Below, piece by piece: positions 1 to 6,258 of a DNA stretch of 18,899 nucleotides. The DNA is from Lentzea aerocolonigenes (lineage in GTDB: Bacteria; Actinomycetota; Actinomycetes; Mycobacteriales; Pseudonocardiaceae). The stretch lies in assembly GCF_000955955.1 (NCBI RefSeq), contig NZ_JYJG01000127.1, positions 1-18,899 on the forward strand. Reading direction: 5' to 3'. The translations under genes and the position numbers were made by a program. A model generated the notes under the pieces. It ran no database searches and was not told the origin of the DNA. It saw nothing but the letters and a program-made list of their open reading frames with translations. Numbering within the stretch: the stretch's first letter is position 1; each line of letters begins with the position of its first letter.

Positions 1-31
1 GGTGATGCGCTACCAACTGCGCTACATCCGC
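1..31 (-). tRNA. tRNA-Gly, 5' part only (runs off the window start)
   Basis: Read on the minus strand from base 31, the sequence begins GCGGATGTAGCGCAGTTGGT and continues into GCGCATCACC. This is an acceptor 5' strand, the usual TA at positions 8-9, a D-arm (GCGC/GCGC) with a GG in its loop, and the start of an anticodon stem. It matches the actinobacterial tRNA-Gly(GCC) pattern as I remember it. The anticodon lies outside the window, so the isoacceptor is inferred. Confidence 0.8.
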
Positions 32-64
32 GTTCATCACTGACTTCATGATGTTGAAACGAAG

Positions 65-93
65 CTTATACGAGGGGTTCAAGCGGGTTTCAC
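65..93 (-). promoter_or_regulatory. Candidate housekeeping promoter of the tRNA-Gly
   Basis: On the minus strand a GTGAAA box (93-88, 4 of 6 matches to TTGACA) and a TATAAG box (70-65, 5 of 6 matches to TATAAT) are separated by exactly 17 bases. Transcription would start near base 58, leaving a leader of about 27 bases before the mature tRNA 5' end at base 31. This is a typical arrangement for a vegetative sigma-70 tRNA promoter. Confidence 0.5.
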
Positions 94-137
94 CGGGGTA
101 CCCGCACCGCCTTCGCGGGCCCCCTACCTCGGATTAT

Positions 138-563
138 TCAGCTCAGGTCGTTCGAGATGAGGTGCGTGAGCGCCTCGTCGACGTTGACCCACAGGTGCTC
201 GTTGCCCGGCACGACGACGTCGTAGGTCCGGTCGAGGAAGTCGGCGAGCTCCTGGGCGGAGGCCTCGAACATGGCGTGCCCGGACGGCGAGCTCAGCTCG
301 ATCACGACGACCTCGGGGTCGTCGGCGGCGGGCCGGATCCGGACGTCGCCGTCGCCGGCGTCGGCGATGAGGCCGTCAGCGAGCAGGTCGCGGGCGAACA
401 CCCACTCGACCCAACCGGCGCGGCCGGTGCGGAACGCGGCCACGACCGCGTACGGGTCCTTCGTGTCGTATCGCAGCTCCACTTGGACCGGAACCGCAGG
501 GGTCCTCGGCGCCAGCAGGTCGAAGACCGCTGTCGAGCGGAGCGTCACGTGGTCGTTGCGCAT
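138..563 (-). CDS. SsgA/SsgB-like (SALP) sporulation and cell-division protein
   Basis: This 141-residue cytoplasmic protein has the length and signature segments of the SsgA-like protein family. They are a Y-D-T-x-D-P-Y-A-V block near residues 32-40, V-E-W-V-F-A-R-D-L-L near 52-61, a GDVR block, and an L-S-S-P-x-G segment near 91-97. Family members control septum placement in sporulating actinomycetes, and SsgB recruits FtsZ to sporulation septa. SsgB is the basal member, so an SsgB-type role is likely, but the subtype is not proven here. The ATG at 563 is preceded by GGGAGAAGAGGG about 8 bases upstream. The gene is divergent from the sigma-factor operon with a gap of about 255 bases and appears monocistronic. 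A weak 5-bp hairpin (101-105 with 115-119) lies past the stop. Confidence 0.9.
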   Translation of the reverse strand: MRNDHVTLRSTAVFDLLAPRTPAVPVQVELRYDTKDPYAVVAAFRTGRAGWVEWVFARDLLADGLIADAGDGDVRIRPAADDPEVVVIELSSPSGHAMFEASAQELADFLDRTYDVVVPGNEHLWVNVDEALTHLISNDLS

Positions 564-819
564 CGTCGTTACCCTCTTCTCCCTTCCCGGTCAATGAAAC
601 GACCGAGCACCTTAGTTGTGACGTGCATGTGGCGAGGAACGCTCGCGAATCGGACGCAGATCACCCCATCGGGTCAGCTTGACTGCGCACCGCGACCGTT
701 TGCACGCGCTCCGTGGCCTCCTCGCTCGTCAGCCCGCGTTCAGCGACTCCCATCTTGCTGGGTCTAACCTGAACCCGGTACCGGCTGTTGCGCGAATGTT
801 GGACGTGAGGACATCTCTG

Positions 820-1440
820 GTGGCTGACTCGCCCGGCTCATCCGACGCGTCTCGCGACGGCCGGCCGACCGATTTCGAGCTCGTGCAAAGGCTCGCACAG
901 GGCGATCGGTCGGCGTTCGGTGAGCTGTACGACAGGTACGGCACGCCAGCATATTCGCTGGCCAGACGCATCTGCGTGGACCCGGACCTGGCAGAGGACG
1001 TCGTCCAGGAAGCCTTCCTCGCGCTCTGGCGGCACCCCGCCAGATTCGACCCCACGCGCGGAAGTTTCGGCACCTGGCTGATGACTCTCGTCCACCACCG
1101 CGCAGTGGATGCCGTCCGTAAGGAGAACACGCAGCGTCGTCGGACTGTTCCCCTCACCGACGACATCTCACCTCCAACGGAGGGTTCCGATCACGAAGCG
1201 TTGGTGAGCGTGGTGGGCGCCGAGGTCAGGGCCGCCCTGCGGACGTTGCCGGAAGAGCAGCGCCAAGTCATCGCGCTGGCCTATCTGGGTGGCTACACGC
1301 AGTGCGAAGTCGCGAAGCTGACAGGCGTACCACTGGGGACTGTGAAATCGCGCACGTTCGCGGCGATCAGACGTCTCAGAGGCACGTTGGGGAACTTGTG
1401 GGCCGGCGAGACCGGCGAAACGACAGGAGCAAACCGGTGA
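820..1440 (+). CDS. ECF-type RNA polymerase sigma factor
   Basis: This is a sigma-70 family protein of the ECF kind, containing only regions 2 and 4. Region 2 spans about residues 33-104, with the D-x-A-E-D-V-V-Q-E-A-F core and the W-L-x-x-L-V-H-H-R-A-V-D DNA-melting and recognition segment. Region 4 spans about 138-187, with L-P-E-E-Q-R-Q-V-I and the helix-turn-helix ending in G-T-V-K-S-R. I chose the GTG at 820 because GAGGA (807-811) sits 8 bases upstream. The ATG at 796 is in frame but has no ribosome site. The stop overlaps the start of the next gene by four bases (GTGA), so it is translationally coupled to its probable anti-sigma factor. Pairing with an RskA-type partner places it near the SigK (ECF19) group, but I do not assign a symbol. 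Confidence 0.92.
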   Translation: MADSPGSSDASRDGRPTDFELVQRLAQGDRSAFGELYDRYGTPAYSLARRICVDPDLAEDVVQEAFLALWRHPARFDPTRGSFGTWLMTLVHHRAVDAVRKENTQRRRTVPLTDDISPPTEGSDHEALVSVVGAEVRAALRTLPEEQRQVIALAYLGGYTQCEVAKLTGVPLGTVKSRTFAAIRRLRGTLGNLWAGETGETTGANR

Positions 1441-2219
1441 ACGGCGAACTGTGCCCTCACGAGGAGCTCGCGGTCGGCTGGGCGATGCACTCCCTGGAGC
1501 CGGACGAGGAAGCAGTGGTCCGCGACCACCTGCCGGACTGCCCCACCTGCCAGCGCACGGTGCGGGCGACGCAAGAGGTCCTCGCGGGCATCGGCGGCGC
1601 CGTCCGCCAGGAGCAGCCACCGCCCCGCCTGCGCGCGAGGCTGATGGAAGAGATCGAGCACATCCCGCAGGACGTGCCCACCCCGCACCGCGCCCGCCAC
1701 GCGGCCCCCACTCCCCTGCGCCCGCAGCACCGCCGCCACACCGGCCGCATCCTGCTGGCCGCCGCGGCAGCCCTCGCCGTCCTTGCGGGCGGCGGCTACC
1801 TGGGCGTGCGCGTGAACCAGCTGTCCAGCCAGGTCACGGCGTCGCAGTCCCGCGTAGACGACCTGAACAAGGCCCTGGGCCTGGCCGCCGACCCGTCCAC
1901 GAACAGGGCGATCATGCGCAACGACTCCGGCGACGAGGTGGCCATCGTCCTCTCGAACCCGGACTCCGGCGCCGTGATGCCGATGAACCTCAAGCCGAAC
2001 GACTCCGGTCACATTTACGTGGTTTGGGGTGCGAGTACGAAAGCGCCGGTACCGTTGGCGGTGTTCGACGTGCGCGCGGGCTCGACCGACCCGCAACTGC
2101 TCAACTGGGGAGCCGACGCGCACAAGCACACCAAGTTCGCGGTGTCGCTCGAACCCGGCCGGTCCGCACCCCCGAATCCCTCGGACGTGCTGGCAGGAGG
2201 CCAGGTTGCACCCGCCTGA
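1437..2219 (+). CDS. RskA-like membrane anti-sigma factor with ZAS motif
   Basis: The protein has 260 residues. The cytoplasmic N-terminus carries a zinc-anti-sigma motif H-x3-C-x2-C (about H31, C35, C38) that would clamp the sigma factor. A Pro/Arg-rich linker follows, then one transmembrane helix (about residues 104-126, very Ala/Leu-rich). The extracytoplasmic domain of about 130 residues resembles the RskA C-terminal domain, including the V-V-W-G and F-D-V-R segments. The GTG start overlaps the sigma-factor stop by four bases, which fixes the start. By family analogy it keeps the sigma factor inactive at the membrane until regulated proteolysis releases it. The inducing signal is not visible. 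Confidence 0.9.
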   Translation: MNGELCPHEELAVGWAMHSLEPDEEAVVRDHLPDCPTCQRTVRATQEVLAGIGGAVRQEQPPPRLRARLMEEIEHIPQDVPTPHRARHAAPTPLRPQHRRHTGRILLAAAAALAVLAGGGYLGVRVNQLSSQVTASQSRVDDLNKALGLAADPSTNRAIMRNDSGDEVAIVLSNPDSGAVMPMNLKPNDSGHIYVVWGASTKAPVPLAVFDVRAGSTDPQLLNWGADAHKHTKFAVSLEPGRSAPPNPSDVLAGGQVAPA

Positions 2220-2241
2220 GTCCCAACAGGATGATCGACAC

Positions 2242-2664
2242 ATGACGAAGCCCGACGTGAAGCCCGACGAGCACAAGGGCTGGCGCCACTGGTTCCACCG
2301 CAACCCGGCGCTGAACCTGGCCTACCGCATCGGCGTGGGCGTGCTCGGCGGCCTGGTGCTCATCGCGGGCATCATCATGATCCCGTACCCGGGCCCTGGC
2401 TGGCTGGTGGTCTTCGCAGGCCTCGCCATCCTCGCCACGGAGTTCGAGTGGGCGGGCCGCGTGCTGAAGTTCGTCAAGCGCTACTACGACCGCTGGGTCG
2501 AGTGGCTGAAGCGCCAGCCGGGCTGGGTCCGCGCCCTGGTGATGGCGGGCGTCTGCCTCATCGTCCTGGCAACCGTCTACCTCCTCAACGTGTTCGCCCT
2601 GGTCGGCGGCTGGTTCGGCGTGGAGTGGAGCTGGTTGCAGAGCCCGATTTTTGGTTCTCGTTGA
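2242..2664 (+). CDS. TIGR02611/PGPGW-family small membrane protein
   Basis: This 140-residue protein has a polar N-terminus (about 30 residues), a first hydrophobic helix, the diagnostic P-Y-P-G-P-G-W motif near residue 50, a second hydrophobic segment, a basic amphipathic stretch with K-R-Y-Y-D-R-W, and a last transmembrane helix near residues 95-120. The family is common in actinobacteria and has no established function. It starts 22 bases after the anti-sigma stop on the same strand, so it is probably the third gene of that operon. That makes it a candidate membrane partner or target of the sigma/anti-sigma switch. The ATG at 2242 has only a weak ACAGG ribosome site; the ATG at 2231 runs into a stop within a few codons. 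Confidence 0.85.
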   Translation: MTKPDVKPDEHKGWRHWFHRNPALNLAYRIGVGVLGGLVLIAGIIMIPYPGPGWLVVFAGLAILATEFEWAGRVLKFVKRYYDRWVEWLKRQPGWVRALVMAGVCLIVLATVYLLNVFALVGGWFGVEWSWLQSPIFGSR

Positions 2665-2678
2665 TGATGTTGTAGGCT
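2651..2678 (+). promoter_or_regulatory. Candidate promoter of tRNA-Val
   Basis: TTGGTT (2651-2656) and TAGGCT (2673-2678) are spaced by 16 bases and lie about 40 bases upstream of the tRNA. The -35 box sits inside the last codons of the preceding gene. This is a reasonable match to an actinobacterial vegetative promoter. It is a pattern match only. Confidence 0.4.
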
Positions 2679-2717
2679 ATGGCCACACCGCGAGAGCGGG
2701 GCAGCACAACAGAACAC

Positions 2718-2789
2718 GGGCGTTTAGCTCAGCGGGAGAGCGCTTCGTTCACACCGAAGAGGTCACTGGTTCGATCCCAGTATCGCCCA
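2718..2789 (+). tRNA. tRNA-Val (anticodon CAC)
   Basis: A full 72-base cloverleaf can be folded. The acceptor is GGGCGTT with ATCGCCC, and the D stem is GCTC/GAGC. The anticodon stem is CTTCG/CGAAG with loop TTCACAC, giving anticodon CAC. The variable loop is AGGTC and the T-arm is ACTGG-TTCGATC-CCAGT. The discriminator is A and CCA is not encoded. One acceptor pair is a T-T mismatch (bases 6 and 67), discussed in the findings. A perfect terminator follows six bases later. Confidence 0.95.
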
Positions 2790-2794
2790 TTTCA

Positions 2795-2840
2795 GCCGGA
2801 GAGCCCCTGACCTGCCAAGGTCAGGGGCTCTCCGGCTTTT
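2795..2840 (+). terminator. Rho-independent terminator of tRNA-Val
   Basis: A perfect 19-bp GC-rich stem (2795-2813 with 2818-2836) has a four-base loop (GCCA) and is followed at once by TTTT. It lies six bases after the tRNA 3' end. It is unusually long and mismatch-free. Confidence 0.93.
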
Positions 2841-2909
2841 CGCGCACGCCAAAAACTCCCGAAATAGGCCTGCGGTAGCCGAAACAGTAGCCAAACGGGG
2901 TTTTAGGGG

Positions 2910-2993
2910 TCAGTCGTCCTCCTCGTCCAACATCGGCAGGAATAGACAGTGCGGGCCTTCCGGCTTCGCGACAGTGAGCCGCGGGAGGAACAT
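2910..2993 (-). CDS. Possible 27-residue micro-ORF coupled to the patatin gene
   Basis: The ATG at 2993 overlaps the patatin stop as TGATG, and an alternative GTG at 2996 overlaps as GTGA. The peptide begins MFLPRLTVAKPEG and ends in an acidic DEEDD. I recognise no family. The overlap is what translational coupling looks like, but the frame is short and its codons are not strongly diagnostic. It could be a real small protein, the tail of a decayed gene next to the tRNA, or chance. Confidence 0.25.
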   Translation of the reverse strand: MFLPRLTVAKPEGPHCLFLPMLDEEDD

Positions 2994-3829
2994 CACCCCC
3001 GCCACCACTCCCCCAGGTCCGCAGCGAGGTCTTCCGCCTGCTTCGCACCCGCCGCGATCGCGGCGTCGATGAAGCTCGCGTCGATGAGGTCGGCCGGCTT
3101 GGTGATGAACGAGTCGGAGATGACCACACGAACGCTGTGGCCGCGCTCGGTGAGGATCGCCTCCTCGCGGGCGATGCTGGGAGACGGGATCGGTGCCACG
3201 ATCAGCACTCGGCCCGGGCCGTTGCCCACGAGCAGGTCGGCATTGGTGCCGGAACGGACACCGCCGTCCACCCAGACGGAGTCGCCGACCGTCACCGGGG
3301 GCGCGATGCCGGGCGCGGCAGTGGAACAAGCCACCGCGACGGGCAGCGGGATGCCGTCTCGCGCACTCCATTCGCGCGCGGTCCCGGTGCTCGTGTCGAC
3401 GGCGAAGACGCCCAGTCGGCCGGGCCACCGTCCCTGTGGCAGGGCGGCGTTCCACAACGCTTCTGCCTGCTCGGCGGAGATGGGCGGCATCGCGGCGAGC
3501 GCGGACTGACCGATGGCGCGCGGGTCGTTCGCCACGGCCATGCGTTGCGGCAGGGCCATGTCCGCTCCTTTGGACCGAGCGTGCCAGGCCGCCCGCTCAC
3601 GCATGCGTTCCGGGATCGTGGAAAGGCCTTCGGGGTGCATCGTCAGCCAGGAACCGACGACGGCACCGGCTGAGGTACCCAGCACCACGTCGGCTTCGGG
3701 GAGCGGAACCCCTGCGGACACGAGGCCGTGGACCAGCGTCGCTGCCCACGACGCGCCGACTGGCCCGCCGCCGCCCAGCACCACCGCGCGACGCGAGGTC
3801 CCGTCGTTGCGAGAAGTGTCCTGGTTCAT
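2993..3829 (-). CDS. Patatin-like phospholipase / acyl hydrolase
   Basis: This 278-residue protein carries the full patatin signature. The glycine-rich oxyanion hole is G-G-G-G-P-V-G (residues 19-25). The nucleophile elbow G-T-S-A-G puts the catalytic serine at 53. The partner aspartate is in a D-G-G motif at about 188, preceded by the usual A-C-S-T-A-A-P-G segment. Such enzymes cleave acyl esters of membrane or storage lipids with a Ser-Asp dyad. There is no signal peptide, so it should act in the cytoplasm or at the inner membrane face. The ATG at 3829 has GGAAAAGGG about 9 bases upstream. A longer in-frame ATG at 3946 would overlap the divergent regulator and is less likely. The divergent AraC-type gene may control it. 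Confidence 0.92.
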   Translation of the reverse strand: MNQDTSRNDGTSRRAVVLGGGGPVGASWAATLVHGLVSAGVPLPEADVVLGTSAGAVVGSWLTMHPEGLSTIPERMRERAAWHARSKGADMALPQRMAVANDPRAIGQSALAAMPPISAEQAEALWNAALPQGRWPGRLGVFAVDTSTGTAREWSARDGIPLPVAVACSTAAPGIAPPVTVGDSVWVDGGVRSGTNADLLVGNGPGRVLIVAPIPSPSIAREEAILTERGHSVRVVISDSFITKPADLIDASFIDAAIAAGAKQAEDLAADLGEWWRG

Positions 3830-3855
3830 GAGCGTGGCCCTTTTCCGCGGTCTCT

Positions 3856-3882
3856 TCGACTTTTTCGGTCTGCCGAAGTCGA
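3856..3882. promoter_or_regulatory. Imperfect palindrome in the patatin/AraC divergent promoter region
   Basis: TCGAC (3856-3860) pairs with GTCGA (3878-3882), and TTCGG (3864-3868) pairs with CCGAA (3873-3877) around a TCTG centre. Only a TTT on the left arm breaks the symmetry. It is near the middle of the 99-base gap between the two divergent starts, where an operator for both genes would lie. Confidence 0.35.
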
Positions 3883-3928
3883 GGATAAGGTGGTTCTCCG
3901 CTGGCGAATGGTGTTTCGGAGACGGGCG

Positions 3929-4807
3929 ATGGGCAAAATCGGACATGAATCGATCTTCAGACTGCCCTACCGCGCCGGCGTAGGCGTGCCACCCGGGATC
4001 GAGGTGCTCGACTTCCCGCAGCTTCTGGCCAGGGCGCGCTCACACGGCGTCGACCCGTACGCGCTCAGGCGACCTGACTTCCACGTGTTGATCGCGGTGC
4101 TGTCCGGAACCGTGCACTGCTCACTGGACTTCGCCGACCACGTGCTGCGTCCGGGTGACTGGCTCTGGGTGCGGCCAGGACAGGTCCAGCGCTACGACTC
4201 GCCTCTGGACGCGGTCGAGGGGCGAATCGTGCTGTTCCTGCCCGGATTCCTCGACCAGGCCACGGCCGATCAGGCGGGTGTGGACCGAGGCGTGTGGCGG
4301 CTCGCCTCGTCACCGGCGGATGCGGGGCAGGGCAGTCTGAGACTGCTGCTCGACCTGCTGGAACACGAGTACGCGCTCTGGGACGGAACGCAGACGGAAC
4401 GCCACGCCCAGGTGCTGCGGCACCTGCTCGCCGCGCTCGTGTTGCGCTTGGCTGTCGTGCACGGCGCAGACCCGGAGCAAGCCGCGGGAGGAGAGGCATT
4501 TCTGCGCTTCCAGTCCGCCGTCGAGCAGGATTTCATCCGCAGCCACCGCGTGGAGGACTACGCCGCCAGGCTCGGGTACAGCGTGCGCACCCTGACCAGG
4601 GCCTGCCAGGCGGGAGCAGGCGTCGGGGCCAAGGGCTACCTCGACGACCGCGTCCTGCTGGAGGCGAAACGCCTGCTCGTGCACACGGACCTGCCCGCGG
4701 GCACGATCGGGCAGCGGCTCGGTTTCGCGGAGGCGACGGTGTTCACGAAGTTCTTCCGCCGCCGCACAGGCCTCACCCCGACAGGTTTTCGCGCGGCCGG
4801 TACCTGA
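3929..4807 (+). CDS. AraC-family transcriptional regulator
   Basis: This 292-residue protein has an N-terminal cupin-like sensing region (about residues 45-110, with the W-V-R-P-G-Q-V-Q segment typical of AraC arm domains). Its C-terminal double helix-turn-helix domain spans about residues 190-290, including V-E-D-Y-A-A-R-L-G-Y-S in the first HTH and I-G-Q-R-L-G-F-A-E-A-T-V-F-T-K-F-F-R-R in the second. That last stretch is the conserved AraC signature. The ATG at 3929 has GGAG (3918-3921) 7 bases upstream. It is divergent from the patatin gene, so local regulation of that lipase, possibly by a fatty or aromatic ligand, is plausible but unproven. Confidence 0.92.
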   Translation: MGKIGHESIFRLPYRAGVGVPPGIEVLDFPQLLARARSHGVDPYALRRPDFHVLIAVLSGTVHCSLDFADHVLRPGDWLWVRPGQVQRYDSPLDAVEGRIVLFLPGFLDQATADQAGVDRGVWRLASSPADAGQGSLRLLLDLLEHEYALWDGTQTERHAQVLRHLLAALVLRLAVVHGADPEQAAGGEAFLRFQSAVEQDFIRSHRVEDYAARLGYSVRTLTRACQAGAGVGAKGYLDDRVLLEAKRLLVHTDLPAGTIGQRLGFAEATVFTKFFRRRTGLTPTGFRAAGT

Positions 4808-4833
4808 CGGGCCTCAGCCCGTGCAGGCTGCAC
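4807..4833. terminator. Weak hairpins between convergent genes
   Basis: ACGGGC-CTCA-GCCCGT (4807-4822) and GTGCA-GGC-TGCAC (4821-4833) form two short adjoining stems just after the AraC stop. There is no T tract. They may help termination between the convergent AraC and M15 genes. Confidence 0.35.
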
Positions 4834-4881
4834 CCGCGCACACCCGATCCGTTCTGAGCCGCCGCACCCCGCAGGTCGGTG

Positions 4882-5571
4882 TCAGGGCTTCTCGAAGTGC
4901 TGGTAGTCGATCGGAGTCTCCCAGAAGCCGCCCCAGGTCCAGCCGCGAGTGGTGAACGCCTGGTCGGTGGCATCGCCCGCGTGGATCATGCCGGGCACGT
5001 TCTGGGTGCGGTCGACGTAGGGCGCGCCGTTGGGCGGGTAGACCGTGCCGCTGCGGGAGATGTAGGGGTTCTGCACGGTGTTGATGTCGATGGCACGCCC
5101 GTAGGAGTGGTTGGACCAGGCGGTGCCACCGGTGATCGGCCGGCAGTTGAACGCCGAGGTGTTGTTCGCCGCCATCGACGCGTCGTCGTCGGAGTTGTAC
5201 TTCTCCACGGTCTCCATCCGCTGGATGGGGAAGCGGCCGAAGTACAGGTCGGCGAAGACGTGGGCGACCTCCGTGGCGCGATCGGCGTTGACGATCAGTT
5301 CGCCGCGGTGCACCGCTCCGTCGAAGCCCACGAAGTTCAGGCTGATCAGCCGCAGCTGATCGGGCCCGACGGGGCAGCCTTCCCGCCAGCTGGAAGCGAG
5401 CCGCTTCGCGGTGACCGGCTTGATGACGGCGACGTAGGGCGGGAGGCCGCTACCGGCCGGCGCGGCGAGTTCCACGGTCTGGGCGGTGGTGGCGGACGCC
5501 GGCGTGATTCCGGCCAGGACCACGGACAGAGTGAACGTGATGAGCGCCAAAACTCTGGTTGCCGATTTCAA
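4882..5571 (-). CDS. Secreted M15-type peptidase (VanY/M15C-like)
   Basis: The protein has 229 residues when started at the TTG at 5571, which has GAGAGGA 8 bases upstream. The in-frame ATG at 5616 and TTG at 5625 have no ribosome site. From 5571 the N-terminus is a classic signal peptide: a basic start, a hydrophobic core at about residues 6-20, and A-S-A near 25-27. The zinc-site motifs of LD-carboxypeptidases and endopeptidases of clan MD are clear. They are S-N-H-S-Y-G-R-A-I-D (ligands about H155 and D162) and a C-terminal D-Y-Q-H-F-E (H225). It should cut peptidoglycan stem or cross-link peptides outside the membrane. Two cysteines (about 66 and 143) could form a disulfide. It stands alone on its strand. 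Confidence 0.9.
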   Translation of the reverse strand: MKSATRVLALITFTLSVVLAGITPASATTAQTVELAAPAGSGLPPYVAVIKPVTAKRLASSWREGCPVGPDQLRLISLNFVGFDGAVHRGELIVNADRATEVAHVFADLYFGRFPIQRMETVEKYNSDDDASMAANNTSAFNCRPITGGTAWSNHSYGRAIDINTVQNPYISRSGTVYPPNGAPYVDRTQNVPGMIHAGDATDQAFTTRGWTWGGFWETPIDYQHFEKP

Positions 5572-5895
5572 AGAACTTCCTCTCGATCTCCGGGCCACGT
5601 ATGAGAAGCAGCCCATCGACGGCAATCGCCGGTGGACTGATTCCGGCCCTTCACCCCCAGCTGCGTGAAGACGCCCTCTGGGTTCGACCCTGCCAGCAGT
5701 GCGCGAACAACGTCAACTTCGCTGACACGTTTCGACCTTCCCCGAAACGTCCGGGCCGGCGTTCACCCGCAAGCGCACCACCGAGGTGAGCCTGAACCTG
5801 AAGATCTTCGAAACTACCAGCGATCAGCGGCTTCCCGCCGCCTCCGCCTGTGTCCAGCCGATCTGCAGATCTTGAATGGTGATCTGCTCAGATGA
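5572..5895. other. Palindrome-rich divergent intergenic region
   Basis: No convincing gene is seen between the divergent M15 and small unknown genes. The right half holds several perfect palindromes: GAAGATCTTC (5800-5809), GATCTGCAGATC (5860-5871) and ATCTG-CT-CAGAT (5882-5893). A 14-bp palindrome, CCGTCCATGGACGG, follows at 5902-5915 and would also be upstream if the next gene starts at 5944. A 28-codon frame from GTG 5786 exists but has no recognisable features. Confidence 0.5.
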
Positions 5896-6258
5896 ATGAT
5901 GCCGTCCATGGACGGTCTCCTGGACGAACCGGTGACGTTGCAGATGTCCGCACGGATCTGGGCGGGCATCGATGCCGGAGTCGACAACGTCGTGTCTCTT
6001 GCCGCTCAGGACGGCGACGAGCAGGTCATGTACATCGGGCAAACCATTCGACAGGCCGGCTGGGACCAGGTTCCGTGGGTGAACGGGGACTGGCCGCCCA
6101 TGAACCAGATCATCTCCATCCGGTTGACACGCGCTCAATGGCGGTTCGCCGCCGATGAAGCCCGCAAGAGCATTGCCGTGTACGAAGAACTCCACGACGA
6201 CGAGTCGGCCCAGTTGAGCCGAGACGCACTCGCCGTCATCGAAGCTGCTGCCTTGTGA
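5896..6258 (+). CDS. Small protein of unknown function, coupled to NUDIX gene
   Basis: The protein has up to 120 residues. I do not recognise the family. It has no signal peptide or membrane segment. It contains a W-A-G-I-D-A-G-V-D segment, then a region with several Trp and Pro residues (D-W-P-P-M-N) and a C-terminal helical stretch rich in Glu, Asp and Ala. Starts at 5896, 5899, 5908 and 5944 are all possible, and none has a clear ribosome site. Its stop overlaps the GTG of the NUDIX gene by four bases (GTGA), and its codons are GC-rich in third position, so it is likely a real gene in a two-gene operon. Confidence 0.65.
   Translation: MMPSMDGLLDEPVTLQMSARIWAGIDAGVDNVVSLAAQDGDEQVMYIGQTIRQAGWDQVPWVNGDWPPMNQIISIRLTRAQWRFAADEARKSIAVYEELHDDESAQLSRDALAVIEAAAL
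5902..5915. repeat. Perfect 14-bp palindrome, possible operator
   Basis: CCGTCCATGGACGG reads identically on both strands. It overlaps the first codons of the small unknown gene if that gene starts at 5896. It lies in its leader if the gene starts at the ATG at 5944. Confidence 0.4.

Noticed and set aside
101..119. Short hairpin after the SsgB-like gene as a terminator
   Set aside because: Only a 5-bp stem with a 9-base loop and no T tract. Too weak to call.
636..660. GGAAC box resembling an ECF -35 element
   Set aside because: No matching -10 element lies 16-17 bases downstream.
750..780. CCATCT box upstream of the sigma gene resembling a SigK-type -35 element
   Set aside because: No convincing -10 element follows at the expected distance, and my memory of the SigK consensus is not enough to support an autoregulatory promoter.
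5680..5710. GGGTTCGACCC stretch resembling a tRNA T-arm
   Set aside because: Only three stem pairs form around TTCGA, and no acceptor or anticodon arm can be built nearby. It is a chance palindrome.
5786..5874. 28-codon frame starting at GTG 5786
   Set aside because: It has no strong ribosome site, ends within the palindrome cluster and shows no protein-like pattern.
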